From Byssothecium circinans (Eukaryota; Ascomycota; Dothideomycetes; Pleosporales; Massarinaceae), in contig ML976985.1 in NCBI GenBank assembly GCA_010015675.1, positions 400,458-464,457 of the forward strand: a stretch of 64,000 nt of DNA. Direction: 5' to 3'. A program made the translations under genes and the position numbers. Shown here in pieces: positions 1-11,338 of the stretch. Under the pieces are notes generated by a model. The model had not been told where the DNA came from and did no database searches. It saw nothing but the letters and a program-made list of their open reading frames with translations. Position 1 is the first letter of the stretch. The number at the start of each line of letters is the position of its first letter.

Positions 1-225
1 ACGAGCCGTAAGCCCTCCAATATACTCCACGAGTCCCTCCTCTTGTTGTGGGCTGAGTAGTTGTTGCGCGGCGTACCCGGCTGCCCGAGGGCCTGTCTGG
101 TGGTTCCACCTTCGGCTCAGTGTTGAATGCGATACACCATATTTTTTTGCGATACCCCGGAGGCTGAAATTATCGCCAGCTTCACGCGATTCCAAATCTG
201 CAATCGCCTCGTCAATCGGTGCCAT
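1..225 (-). CDS. Fot1/pogo-type transposase, N-terminal part, cut by window edge
   Basis: An ATG at 225 opens a frame that runs unbroken for 75 codons to the left edge. The peptide starts MAPIDEAIADLESREAG and contains a helix-turn-helix of the psq/CENP-B type (IAKKYGVSHSTLSRRW), followed by the usual LLSPQQEEGLVEYI stretch. In this superfamily the N-terminal helices bind the terminal repeats and a DDE nuclease domain follows; that part lies outside the window. Just upstream a 14-base unit, GGTGCACGAGCCCG, occurs twice (283-296 and 300-313) and may belong to the element end. The element lies head to head with the dynein gene, its start only 266 bp from that ATG. No stop is visible in this piece. 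Confidence 0.8.
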   Translation of the reverse strand, partial: MAPIDEAIADLESREAGDNFSLRGIAKKYGVSHSTLSRRWNHQTGPRAAGYAAQQLLSPQQEEGLVEYIGGLTAR

Positions 226-282
226 GGTGGTGCAGTTATCGCGTGTTGAAAAAGTCGAGATGGACGCGTTGTTTGGTGGGGT

Positions 283-313
283 GGTGCACGAGCCCGCGCG
301 GTGCACGAGCCCG
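283..313. repeat. Two direct copies of GGTGCACGAGCCCG near the transposon end
   Basis: Copies lie at 283-296 and 300-313, between the transposase start and the dynein start. They may be subterminal transposase-binding repeats. The exact element boundary cannot be fixed because the other terminus is outside the window. Confidence 0.5.
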
Positions 314-490
314 TCGGGCATGGTATTGCCGGACCGTGTTTGGTTGGCGCGTTTTTGGGACAGGGACGGCAGCTCTGGACATGTTGGCGCCGCTTTCTTC
401 TGAGCAGCGATAATACATAATCTTCTTGAATTCCTTCCCGTCATACGGCACGCACGTTGCACATCAAGCTCTCGGCCACATTCCCCGACC

Positions 491-2726
491 ATGGACTCCA
501 CGCTACAGCAGCGGCGCGATGAGATCCTCGCGAAGAAGGCCAAACTTGCGGAGCTCAAGCAGGCTCGCGCTCTGCGAAAAGAGCAGGCTGCTGCCAGACA
601 GTCGCTTTCAGGCTCTCCATCCGAAGTACAATGTCTCATCCTTTCCAAAAAACCACTCCTACTGACTCGCTACCCAGATACTACAGCCAACACCACGCCG
701 CGGGGGTCCCGAACAAGGACGCGACATTAATGCTATTATCTCCGATATATTCGACAGCCGTCCTGTTTCCACGCAGCCTGGCTCTCCCGCTGGGGGACGA
801 GCAACACGACCAACATCAGTAATCAGTGCGGGCCAGCTTAGCAGCGACAATGAGACGGGGTCAACGCAGTATCAGGTGCCTGTGAGTATGGTGGACCAGG
901 GGATGCAGACGCTCTCCATCGCGCCGTTGGCGACAGTCTTCGAGTACGACGGGCAGCCTGTGGAGGTGCCGAAGAAAGAGAAGGAGGTCATCACATACAG
1001 CAAGGGCGTACAGGCGAGCATAGACTGGAGTCCACCAAGAGACCGAGGAGCAGGGGGGAGTGACTCCGAGCGGGATGAGAGCCCAACAAGGTCGCCCCGA
1101 AGCAAGAGACTGAGCCGGAGGCAGAAAGAGCGGGACGAAGAGATCCGGGCACAATTGCGGAAAGAACTTGAAGAGGAGGTCAAGGCGGCAAATAAGGCTA
1201 CCGAGAATGGAGAAATACAGCCGGGCTCGAAAGAGAACTTTCCCTTCAAGACCCTTACAGATGAGGAGCTGGCAGCAGTGGAGAACTCGGATGTGTTTAT
1301 CGATTTCGTGGAGAGGAGTACAAAGGTGCTGGAGAGAGCACTGGATCAGCAATTGGACTATGATATCCTGGCAGATTACGCACATGGTGGCCCAGATGTC
1401 GACGAAGAGGACGAGGGCTATGGGTCAAGTGGAGGCAAGAAGGGACGGCGAATAAAGGAGGTAGCACAGTTCTGGGACGAGAGATGGAGCAAGAAGAGGA
1501 TGATCTCTGATCTAGGCTTCTCTCCGAAGGTGCGCTGAATGGCGGCATTGAACCCAGGCTTCGCTAACATAACGTAGTTTCCCGAACTGCTGCTCGCTTC
1601 ATATACCAAGAATCCCTCCGCTCCACACGACCCGGACGGTCTCATCCAAGTCTGGAATCTCCACATGCACGACCGCCCTGAATACATCTTTCATGCTCAG
1701 TCCGACATTCTCACCGCCAAATTCTCTCCGTTCCATCCCAATCTCATCATCGGTGGCGCATACTCTGGCCAGGTACTGCTATGGGACACCCGTGCGAAAT
1801 CTTCGCCGGTGCAAAAGACACCCCTTACAGGATCCGGCCACACGCATCCGGTGTACTCAGTGGATATTGTCGGAACGCAAAATGCCAACAACATTATCTC
1901 CGCATCCACAGATGGCGTGATATGCGGCTGGACAGTAGACATGCTCTCGCAACCACAAGAGTTCCTCGAACTTACTTCGCCGCCACCAGCTAAGACCGAT
2001 GACTTGGCAGTCACATCCATGGCCTTCCCACAATCAGATCCTACATACTTCCTCGCAGGCACGGAAGAAGGATCCATCTACCCATGCCACCGCTACGACC
2101 GTGCCGGTGCCAAAGCAGGCGTCGACGGACGTGTCAAATACGGAGGCCATGCAGCTCCGGTGATGAGCTTAGATTTCCATCCTGCAAAGGGACAGATCGA
2201 CCTTGGTGATCTGGTACTCAGCTCCTCCGTAGATTGGAGCGTCAAGCTCTGGAAAGTGCGACCGCCGGCGGCCACCGGACCATCAAACACCCTGGCTCCC
2301 AGCGCACCGCAACAAGTGGCGCCTATCCTCGACATTGCGCGTGAAGATCTCGTATATGACGCACGTTGGTCACCTGTCAAGCCCTCGGTCTTCGGACTTG
2401 TGGATGGCGCCGGCAGTCTCGAGATCTGGGACATCAATGTCGACGTTGAAGTCCCTGTTCAGAAAATATCTCCTAGTGACAGCAAGAGAGGCGCATTTGC
2501 TAATATGGGCGCTGGACTAGGCTATATGAACAGGAGTCTGAATAAGTTGGCTTGGGAGAAGAACGAGGGGAGACGGGTTGCTGTTGGCGGCATGGACGGT
2601 GTAGTCACTGTGTTTGAGGTTGGTGGTGAGCTTGGTGGTATTGAGACGAGAGGGGATGAATGGAGTGGTGTGAAGAGATTGGTTGGGAAGTTGGATGCGA
2701 TTGCTGATGGCGTCAATGGGAAGTAA
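491..2726 (+). CDS. nudI: Cytoplasmic dynein intermediate chain (WD40)
   Basis: Three exons, 491-625, 678-1529 and 1578-2726, join in frame across GT-AG introns of 52 and 48 nt to give 711 residues, normal for the family. The protein is the scaffold of cytoplasmic dynein, binding light chains and dynactin through its N-terminus and the heavy chain through its WD40 propeller. The first ~30 residues form the charged coiled coil (RRDEILAKKAKLAELKQAR) that binds dynactin p150. A linker motif, TYSKGVQAS, sits where the light-chain-binding TYTKETQT motif lies in animals. LTDEELAAVENSDVFIDFV matches the conserved segment before the propeller. The last ~380 residues contain WD repeats (LLWDTRAKS, VKLWKV, LEIWDIN). 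The start is the first ATG of the coiled coil. An identical role in nuclear migration is inferred from homologs. Confidence 0.93.
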
Positions 2727-3024
2727 GGAATCTCTTCGTAGTGAGAGATGAGTTTGAAGTGGGGGACGGTGAAGTGTGGTGAGTAAATCACGTCCCGGAG
2801 TTTGGTTCTGAGTTCAACATACCCCTTGACTGGTTAGTGTACCGTAATTCATTTCTGAAATTTTCATTTCACGTCTACCACAGAGGACTGAACATTTCTT
2901 TCCGTCTGTCGGATACCGAAGAGCCGCCCTGATCAACTTGATATCCTTCGCACCGCGCTGAGTAGCGCCTTGACTTGCACGATCTCTCTATGTTTTTCAA
3001 CAACGTGCTGCCCCTTAGCTCCCT
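2727..3024. other. Intergenic, between convergent genes
   Basis: 3' flanks of the dynein gene and the convergent MFS gene. No ORF or repeat worth reporting was seen. Confidence 0.6.
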
Positions 3025-4697
3025 TTAAAGCTTTACTTGAAACTTCTCACTGGTGCGTAATCGTTCTCCATACTTCATAAGCAGTACAGGTACAGGAATA
3101 ACCACCACACAGATCAGTCCGAGAAGCGTATTACCCCATCCAAGCCCAAGCGAACCGTATAGTTTTCCCCCTGCAAGAGGGATTGTTGCACCGATGAGAT
3201 TCCTTGCGATAGTGTTCGTCGCAATTGCGCTAGCGGAATACAGTTGGAAAGCATCTGCCAAGTACATTTGGACTGGTAGGAACAAAAGCGTTCCGCCATA
3301 TCCCACAAACGACGTACCAATCATGGGCACTATCCAGTGCACTCGGTAGTGGGCAGTCCAACCGTACCATATCAGTCCTGCAGGGAACAGACTGGCACCG
3401 AGAATGACCGGTGGAAGACGGTCTTCGGGTTTCAGCGGCCTGAGTGTTTGGGTTTCCGTGTACTTCTTCGCGTAAAAGCCGACTGAGAAGACTCCGAGTA
3501 CGAGACCTATGCCCATACCAAGGAATGCCAGACCAGCTTCGCCTGTGCTGAATCCATACTGGTTCTCGAATACGGGTGTGAAGGTCGTGAACAAGAAGTA
3601 CAGGTAGCTGTAGTGGACTGATATGAACAATGCTAGTATACCTGCGACAGGAGAGAAAACCATTAGCTTGCTAGGGCGGATAATTGCCTGCAAAAAGAGT
3701 TGAGTGGGCGATCTTTCATAGATAGGCGACACATCGGGAGAGTCCGAACTTTCGTCTTTTCGTGACCGTTTGGCGCTTCTTTGAAGCAGAACAGGTGCGT
3801 AAGTCTCTCGGAGGACCATGAAACTCAAAATGGTAAGAACACCAGACTTTCTCGTCAGCTGCATCATGTCTTCTCTAAAAGAGTGCTTACTAGTATGGTG
3901 AGTAGCCAGAAAATCCATCGCCAGCCTTTCCCCTCCGCTAGATAACCACCTATCACTGGCCCTGTGGAGCTTTTAGCAACCAAACCTCAAGAGAAGCAGA
4001 ACTATGGCCATTTTACCTATGACCGGTCCCTGAGCAATAGTCAGCAAAGTCAGAATCACATTGATATGTCGGATTCCCGTACCAGAATTGGACCCATTCC
4101 CCAAACGCTCATGGCCGCGCCTCGCTTCTCAGGCGGTACGATATCGGCGATGACTCCACCACCAATTGTCACCGGAATGCATCCGGCAATTCCCATCATG
4201 AGCCGGAAAAATATGAACATGCCCAGGTTGGAGCTCACCGCACAAGCAACGCTGGATATGATCATCCCAATATTCGAGCAATGGAGCAATATTGCCCTAC
4301 CCCATAGCTCGCTCATTGGCGCCAGGACGAGAGGGCCGATACCGAAACCTATGATGTAGACTGATACAAGAAAGGCTGCGAGCTCTTGGTTGGTTGATGC
4401 GAACTCGTGCATGAGCAGCGGTACGCCTGGAGCGAAAATGGTGGCTGCCATAGAGCTACACTTTGTGAGATTTGGGTAAACTCTCTTTCGCGGGAAGACC
4501 TACGCAAGGAAAGTTGTCAAAGATATCAGGCTTGTGGTCATTCGTTTCTTGTTATCGGGCCAGTTCATCGGATTGTCGATGTTGTTTGGGTCATCCCAGT
4601 TGTTATTGTTACTTGAGGTCTCCATATTTCGCATGCTGGGCGTTGTGATGAATTCAATGGGCTCTGATCCACTTGCTTGTCCTTTTACAGAGGACAT
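3025..4697 (-). CDS. MFS transporter, DHA1-type drug:H+ antiporter family
   Basis: Five exons on the minus strand (4504-4697, 4083-4455, 4017-4029, 3891-3961, 3025-3846) join in frame to 490 residues. The N-terminus is hydrophilic and ends NPMNWPDNKK, the usual lead into helix 1 in fungal DHA1 proteins. Family marks include ELWGRAILL after helix 2, FRLMMGIAG, GVIADIVPPEKRGAAMSVWG and the loop GPILGPVIGPVIGGYLAE followed by GWRWIFWLLTIL and LRETYAPVLL. About 12 membrane helices are expected in the plasma membrane. Substrate cannot be read from sequence; relatives export drugs, toxins or polyamines. One exon (4017-4029) is only 13 nt but is required to build the conserved GPVIGPVIGG loop. The start is the first ATG of the hydrophilic leader. 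It diverges from the membrane-protein gene at 5305. Confidence 0.88.
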
Positions 4698-5304
4698 GTT
4701 CGTTGCGGGAGAGGATAAAAAGGTAATAGAATGAAGATTGGGAAGGGGCGTTGAGTTCGTCAAGGACTGAGAATCTAGGTATGTGGGGAAGCCGTTTGAC
4801 CCTATCTGACAGAGGAGAGAGAGTTCCCGTGTGTCTTGGTGTCACAAATTTGCCCTTTTTCTTGCCTTTTCTTCGGCTATATTGCTTTGAAAAATGTTTC
4901 CGGCGAAAGGTGAGCTGACCGATAATGTTTGGGGTTTCACGACACATATGAACCTATAAAGGTACGTGTGCGGTGTCATACCGCGGTATGTTATCTAGAA
5001 ATGATGGTGTGCTGCAACAGGGTTCTGCATCTATGCGGCGCGGCGTCCACTGGTGACCTATACGACTTTGGAGCTATGATGAGGCCCGTCTGACCAACAG
5101 AACTAGGCGCATAGACTCGCATGCACGTCAGCTTGCAGAATCAACTTAGAATCCCAGTAGTACGGTCCCCGATAGTGTCCGCCGAAGACACCCCTCGCGA
5201 GGCTGACATCGATCGACTGCACTAAACCTTGGCAACGTCCCTGCATCGGTGCAGCGAATCTGTTAAAGTGCTCTATGGTAGATTCTTAACGGCAAGAGAG
5301 GCGA
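4698..5304. other. Shared divergent promoter region
   Basis: Lies between the MFS gene (leftward) and the DUF1295-like gene (rightward). It holds a perfect 14-bp palindrome at 4977-4990, listed separately. No coding frame was recognised. Confidence 0.5.
4977..4990. promoter_or_regulatory. Perfect palindrome CATACCGCGGTATG, candidate Zn2Cys6 factor site
   Basis: The centre reads CCG-CGG, an everted pair of the CGG triplets recognised by fungal Zn2Cys6 dimers, inside a 14-bp perfect palindrome. It lies 280 bp upstream of the MFS start and 315 bp upstream of the divergent gene. The role is inferred only from symmetry and position. Confidence 0.3.
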
Positions 5305-6146
5305 ATGCGACTCAATCCACAAGCCATGCTCAACTTCGACATTTACTCACGCCAGCGCGGCGCCAGTGGAGCATCAACTGCTTGCAACATCCTCTTCACC
5401 TTCTTCCGTTTATTAGCAATTCCGCTACAATTCTTCCTTCTTTCAAGCACATTTGCACCTCAATTGTTGGAGCATTATTCAGTGGAAGTTCTCAAGGCCC
5501 CTCATCCTGAGACTCCCGTCAACAACGCCTTGACTACTGGACGCTATTATCTGCTTCTGTTCGTCTCGATATCGGCATTCAAACATGTGTTCTGGGCGTG
5601 GTATCTTCTTCAAGCTCCACTTACACTGGCGACGACCATTGTTCTCTGTTGCATCAACTACTTTTTCGACACCGTGAATACGTTCCTCTATCTCGCCGCA
5701 TATACTACGCCAACCGACTATAGAGAAGGGATAACCCAGACGATGTTGATTGGCGGTATCCTGTTTCTGCTCGGTTCAACAATTGAAACATCTTCCGAAT
5801 GGCAGCGCCGGACTTTCAAGGCCAGCCGATATAATGAAGGGAAGCCATTCACGGGAGGATTGTTTCGATATGCGAGGCACATCAACTACACCGGGTTTAC
5901 TATGTACCGTCTAAGTGCTACCCTACTCACTGGGGGCTGGATTGCGGCGATGGGAGTAGCTACATGCCACATGGTGGACTTCTTAGCACGAGCTATCCCC
6001 GTCCTTGATAGGTATTGCCAAATGAAGGTAAGTCTTGACTCCCAGGCACTTTGGATTTAACGAACTCATAAATCATCTAGTATGGCACACAATGGAAAAA
6101 CTACAAGGCGCAGACTCGAGCGGTCTTAATTCCAGGAATCTGTTGA
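5305..6146 (+). CDS. DUF1295 / steroid 5-alpha-reductase-like membrane protein
   Basis: Exons 5305-6027 and 6081-6146 join across a 53-nt GT-AG intron to give 262 residues. The protein has several hydrophobic helices (for example FFRLLAIPLQFFLLSS, YYLLLFVSISAF, TMLIGGILFLLGS). The C-terminal signature TSSEWQRRTFKA, then GKPFTGGLFRYARHINYTGF, matches the DUF1295/ICMT-like fold, in which this region binds a soluble cofactor. The short last exon supplies YGTQWKNYKAQTRAVLIPGIC, resembling the family ending that finishes near IPG(I/L)Y. Substrate is unknown. An alternative start is the second ATG at 5326. It diverges from the MFS transporter, so shared control is possible. Confidence 0.75.
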
Positions 6147-7108
6147 GGAACTTCTTGTTGCCGTTGGAAAATTGATTTGGATGGAATGAGCCAGAGCTTT
6201 TCGTCGGCCCTCTTTCTTTGTGCTCTTTCATTTCACCCTTCTTTCTGCATTCTTCTCCCTCCGTACCGGTGCCATATAGATAGTGTCAAGAAATAGCACA
6301 CGTATGATCACCTCAATCTGCATCGATCCATGTTATCACTTGGACCTCACCATGGTACATTTTGCATCTGTTTGAACGTCCAGGAATACTCAAGGAGAGC
6401 AAAAATCAAATCAAAAACATATACCTCCACTAGAAATGATGAAATCTGACGGTCTGAACTGTCGGAGTGGTCACTCGCAAATCTCCTGCCAAACTTGGCC
6501 CTGTAGGCAACAACATCCTATTACACCATGCAATGGATAACTTCTCAACCCGGCGTTAATATTGATCAGAATCGAGTGATGGACCATCAAAACTGGTTTT
6601 GGAAGCGCTGATCAACGGAAGCATTTGGATAGCAGGACCAACAAGGCCAGGGTACCTTTACCCACTTTAGGTTTCGGGCGGCTTCGACCTCAGATGCTCT
6701 CTCGTCGTCACTCCTGTAGTATTACAGGATCTTCACGGCTTCGGTGCACCGCCGTGTGACAGGGTCTCAGGCATACAGTTGCCTTATGATAACGTTTTAA
6801 TATCTCTCGGACCCCGAACCATGCTGTGTTACTGCGAACTCAACCCACAGGTCAGTAGGTTGCTGAGCTGCAGCAAACGTCTAAAATGCCCCCTTCAGAC
6901 CCAACTGAGCGGTACTCAATAATTGTCTAATCTAAACACCGTATAGACTTCCATGGGCTCTGATGCTAAATATGGCTTGTTACTTCTCGCAAGTATTGGT
7001 CTTAGGTAGAAGCCTTTCAGAGTCTACAGGTTTTCTCTATTCTTATATATCACCCCGAAATTACTACCAACCTCCAATGACGTCAAAGCAGAAGGCCTTC
7101 TTTCCAAG
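6147..7108. other. Intergenic, no gene seen
   Basis: About 960 bp with no recognisable coding frame or repeat. The right part is the promoter of the SDR gene. Confidence 0.6.
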
Positions 7109-8065
7109 ATGACTCAGCTAACTTGGCTTATCACTGGTTGCTCTTCGGGCTTTGGTGAGGCTCTTGTGTTAGCCCTGACTTCTCGTGGAGATCGGGTTAT
7201 TGCTACCGCTCGTAAGCTCGAGGAAATCGAGCACTTGAAAGGCGACAGTGTGCACACGATCAAGCTCGATATCACGAGTCCGCAGAATGAGATTGACGAT
7301 GTGGTTCTAGAAGCTCAAAAGGCTTTCGGCGGAATCGACGTCCTGGTCAACAACGCAGGATACATCTTGGGGGGACCGTTGGAGCAAGTGAGGTATCAAC
7401 ATTCCAGTCCTTCCTACTTCATGTTGAACTAATTCCTTCGTAGTGGTGAGAAGTTTTTGGAGGTTTACCGGAACAATGTTGTTGGAACTGTCAACGTCAT
7501 CCGAGGGATCATGCCTCACTTCCGAACGAAAAAGTCTGGCCTTGTCATATTCATGGGCTCTCAGTCTGGCTGGAAAGGGGACCTTGGTGCTACGCCGTAC
7601 AATGCGACGAAGTTTGCCCTGGAAGGTACCTTATATGTGCCCTGTAATCAATCATGCGATAATTCTAACCTATCAATAGGTATCTATGAGGGGTTCCAAG
7701 AAGAGGCTGAGCTCTTCGGCATACAGACGATCATTATCGAGCCAGGTTACTTCAGAACCAAGATCTTCGACCCTTCGAACATTGTGATTGACGTTCTCCC
7801 CAACGAGGCCTACAAGGAAGTGAACGAAGGTATGCAGAAGCTGGCCCAGGCAGTGAACGGGAACCAACCTGGGGATCCTAAAAAAGCAGCGGAGCGTATC
7901 ATCGATGTAGTTCGCTCCGAGGGAATGGCAGTCGGGAGAACGTTGCCAAAGAGGCTGCCGTTGGGGCAGGATTCCCTTGCTGATATTAGGAAGAAGTGCA
8001 CGGAGACTCTGAAGATCTGTGACGAGTGGGGGGAGTTGATTTCAAGCACCGATTTTGACGCTTGA
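7109..8065 (+). CDS. Short-chain dehydrogenase/reductase (SDR)
   Basis: Exons 7109-7392, 7444-7625 and 7680-8065 join in frame to 283 residues, the usual classical SDR length. The N-terminal nucleotide-binding motif TGCSSGFG spans residues 9-16. NNAG follows in DVLVNNAGYILGGPLEQV. The catalytic set is Ser134 (in FMGSQSGWKG), Tyr147 and Lys151 (YNATK), with the expected 13-residue Ser-Tyr spacing. An Arg in VIATARK after strand 2 suggests NADP(H) preference, which is inference. The sequence IIEPGYFRTKIF is typical of fungal SDRs with broad alcohol/ketone activity; substrate is unknown. Both introns are short GT-AG introns of 51 and 54 nt. The gene is convergent with the rhodopsin-like gene downstream. 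Confidence 0.9.
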
Positions 8066-8505
8066 TGGTCATCAATGTACTGCGATCATGTTCGCACTTC
8101 GGCCATTTCTCAGGTCTTGTCCTCTGTTAGCTTTGAAACATAGTGGTCTTGGAATATATCGGTCCCTACATTCAACTCTCTGATGTTTCCGCAAACACTT
8201 TTCATGCTGCAGCCTGCAAAATGCATGGATTAATATGACATCAAACAGTCCATAACGATCAATAATAGCTACATCTTTATCCTTGTATTCTTCTGCTATA
8301 CCGCTTTAATAGATCACATCAATGCAAACTGACGATGGATGAGAAAGCACGCACTCGCAATATTGCTTCGACATAGAACAAAATAGAATGAATAGATTTG
8401 CACCTCTAAAACACCATATCTAGGAACCACGAGCTTTATCTCCATCCCAAAGCGATCGTCTTGTCAACCAACGCACCATATGTGATAAAAAGAAGCCGAC
8501 ATCTC
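8066..8505. other. Intergenic between convergent genes
   Basis: 3' flanks only. No ORF or repeat recognised. Confidence 0.6.
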
Positions 8506-9744
8506 CTATGTCCGAGTGTTACCATAGGAAACGAGCCGCTCCTCATCGTCGAGCGTCGTCGATTTCAAGTTTCCGGATGACGTTTTGGTTTTCTCTACCT
8601 TGGTCTTATTATCTGAAAGCTCGAAGTCATCGGTTCGTACCACTTGGAGGGACTGTGGTTGACTGTAGAAGCGTGACAGTCCGATGGAGGTTTTGAACAT
8701 GCGGTTGAGAAGTAGCCGGCATGCGGGCAAGCATGCAGCAATAATTCCAATGGTTGGCTCAATGTTGGATATTTCGCCAGCCTCCACATCGTTCCCTGTG
8801 ATTATGATCAGCACTCTCCAACACAAGCTTAGCGATGTACACCTACAGGTTGGATCGGAGGACCCCATCTTGATAACGTAGAAGATCCGAACAACGCTCA
8901 CGATACAGGCACTGTGAGCTGATTAGCACTGGTGAAGGCTCTCAAGGCATTCAGTTTGACTCATGATGCTCCCAGAGATAGCAAGAAACTCAACTGCCAT
9001 TTCCGAGTTCGAGATACCATCAAACCCCATATGGGCTTCACAGGTAACAAAGATATTGCAACGTCTGTGGAAATGTTGATGATTCCCATTACCATCATTT
9101 GAGTCGTGAACGGGTAGCATTTCGCGTCCGTGATTGTAGGATCCCAAAGTGCCGCTAACGGTATGCATTGTAGGAGGTCGCTCACTATGTGTGCAATTGT
9201 GTATGCAGTCACGATGAGACTGATCACGATTCCAGCTTGCTTGATCCATTTGAGAGGAAAGATCTGGACGTAAAGGCAACAGAATGACAGCTTAATTGCC
9301 ATAACAGACAAAGTAAGCGTAGTCTCGGCAACCAACATCCACTAGAAAGTCATGAGTACTTGGAATCTAGTCAGAAAAGTAGAGAAAACGTACGATGGCA
9401 AGCCTTTTGGGGTCTTTCACCAAAATAACGTGCCGACCCATTCCATAAGGAATAGTGCATAGGACTGCAGCCGTATAGACGTATAAGAATATCTATCATT
9501 CCAAAATTATCAACTCTGGAAACGGTTCATGAGGTTTCAAGTGAGAACGTACAAGTGCGATCAATATGAGCCAGTCACTCCAGCGAAGTTTGATCTTTCC
9601 TGAATGGCGAGCCACAAACCGAAGTAACACTGCCAGGCTGGCTGCGACGATGCAAATTACGCTGCATGCAATGAGACCAGGCACCTTTGTGTCCTGCGCA
9701 TGTTCGAACATGTATTGTAGCTGTTCGGGGGTTGGTGTCTTCAT
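8506..9744 (-). CDS. Fungal rhodopsin-like integral membrane protein (Pth11/SAT20-like)
   Basis: Five exons (9553-9744, 9394-9492, 8965-9341, 8847-8911, 8506-8795) give 340 residues in frame. The order of hydrophobic helices and the motifs LRWSDWLILIAL, YGMGRHV, KLSFCCLYVQIF, AALWDPTITDAKCYP and EPTIGIIAACLPACRLLL match the fungal seven-helix rhodopsin-domain family, whose members are mostly uncharacterised surface proteins. The tail is hydrophilic. Three introns are GT-AG. The third (8912-8964) starts ATGAGT and ends CACAG; splicing exactly there restores the family sequence LGASACIVSVVRI, and no GT donor does so because an in-frame TGA follows. The gene is therefore either dependent on an unusual AT-AG intron or recently broken by a donor G-to-A change. 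Confidence 0.8.
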
Positions 9745-11330
9745 GTTGTCGACGACCACAAGTAGGTCAGAATATCTGCTAGCAAACAAGTGGAGAAGTT
9801 TGACGAGACCAAGTTCGAGAGGCTTTAACAGTATAAGGAAATATTAGCGCTGGTCGCGCTCAAGCTGTCTTTTGAGACCGCTTATATCGAATGCATGTGC
9901 TCAAGCACCACTGCGATGCAGTCAGAAACTCTTCATGTTTGGTTGTCAAATCAACCTCTCTGAGACCTGCTTTTAGCTGTAACGAGGAAAGCGGGGATAA
10001 CGCCCCGTCGGTACCAACCTACTGGGCTGTCGCCCATTTACTAAGAAGATCGTATCTAGTGAGTCACCAGCCAGCCTTACGTACTACAAGGGCATGATCC
10101 CAGCGTGCATAATGCGTTTATCCATCAATAATATTGCGAGAGCTCCACCCAGTCTATGTAACAGAAAGCCTTGTTGCATTGTCTTACTGCCTCGTTTAAT
10201 ATCGACGTGCTTGCATGCCACATGCTGACACCTCAAAATGCCTGTTGTACCACACCAAGTTCTCGGATTAGTAAATGATCTCGATCAAATGCGAGAACCG
10301 CGCCACAATAGATTGAACGTGGTTCAAAGTAAGCGACCCGTATGACAGCATTCGGATAGTATTATTTTGTACTCCCCGAGAGTTAGTGAACGCCCTCCCG
10401 TGTTAGACTAGGGGTAGAAGGATCTGCGATGCAGGTAAGCCTTTTTCACAACCTAACTTCAGCTTACCTTGGAAACAACACCGACCACGGAGAGCGACCG
10501 GCTTTTCAGGCACTTTTTTAATCTACAGTGTACTATGAGCTCTCCTGCGCCCCAAGAAGAGCTTTCGTAGGGCTAATACAATTAACCCCTAGTGTAGTTT
10601 GCCTAGATAGGTTCTCTGCCAATAAGCTCGTTCCTTAGGTTTATTCATAGTTCAATGAGTATCCTTGCTGGTACCGATAAGAGGTTCTGTTGGACAGTGG
10701 AGACCCGAGAGCAGCATGAGAAAGTGATGTATTGTGTGTCCGGCTGAGGAGAAGCGGCTATATAAGAAGGAGCCGACGCTAGACCAGAAGGAGAGAGCTG
10801 AACCGTCCGAAATGGTACAGTACTGTTCAATCCAATAGGTTCTTTACGTGATATTTTCGTCATTCACTGTATATGGTGGTAGAGGTTGCCGTGGGGTTGA
10901 TTCGTGATGGAGCCTACATTAGCACATAGAGAGGGCGTAACATTGGAAGTCACCTGGGAATCGTGGTTACTGTAAGCCCTTAACCGTTGAGAGAATCCAT
11001 AGCACCCACGGTTGACCCCAAAGGTTATTGCCCAGGTGCCTGTGCAGGTCAGGTGTATGCAGTGGAGTGAGACATTTTCGTATCAGGAAAGCAAGACGAT
11101 CGCGTGTTCTGCTCTCGTTCCTCGGGGCATATCATCTATGGAGGATGGAGTATCATGGACATGCAGGGTGCCTCACAAATGCTCTCATCTGACTAAGGCA
11201 AAAAACGGGCTGCTTCAGAAATCCTTGAACTGGTGCGACGAAGAGAGTTAGGCAACCTCATGAAATCTTCATAATGGACGTCATTCTGTGAATAGCGCTG
11301 ATACCATTTCCTTCGCGCCAGCAATAACCA
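9745..11330. other. Intergenic, no gene seen
   Basis: About 1.6 kb between the rhodopsin-like gene and the hAT insertion. A 72-codon minus frame at 10645-10863 has no recognisable similarity and was not called. Confidence 0.55.
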
Positions 11331-11338
11331 ATCCTGAA
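11331..11338. repeat. Target-site duplication ATCCTGAA, left copy
   Basis: These eight bases directly precede the hAT 5' terminus CAGTGTAC. The same eight bases follow the hAT end at 16257 (16258-16265). Eight base pairs is the hAT duplication length. Confidence 0.85.

Noticed and set aside
10645..10863. 72-codon minus frame
   Set aside because: Short, no recognisable motif, no intron structure; chance is sufficient.
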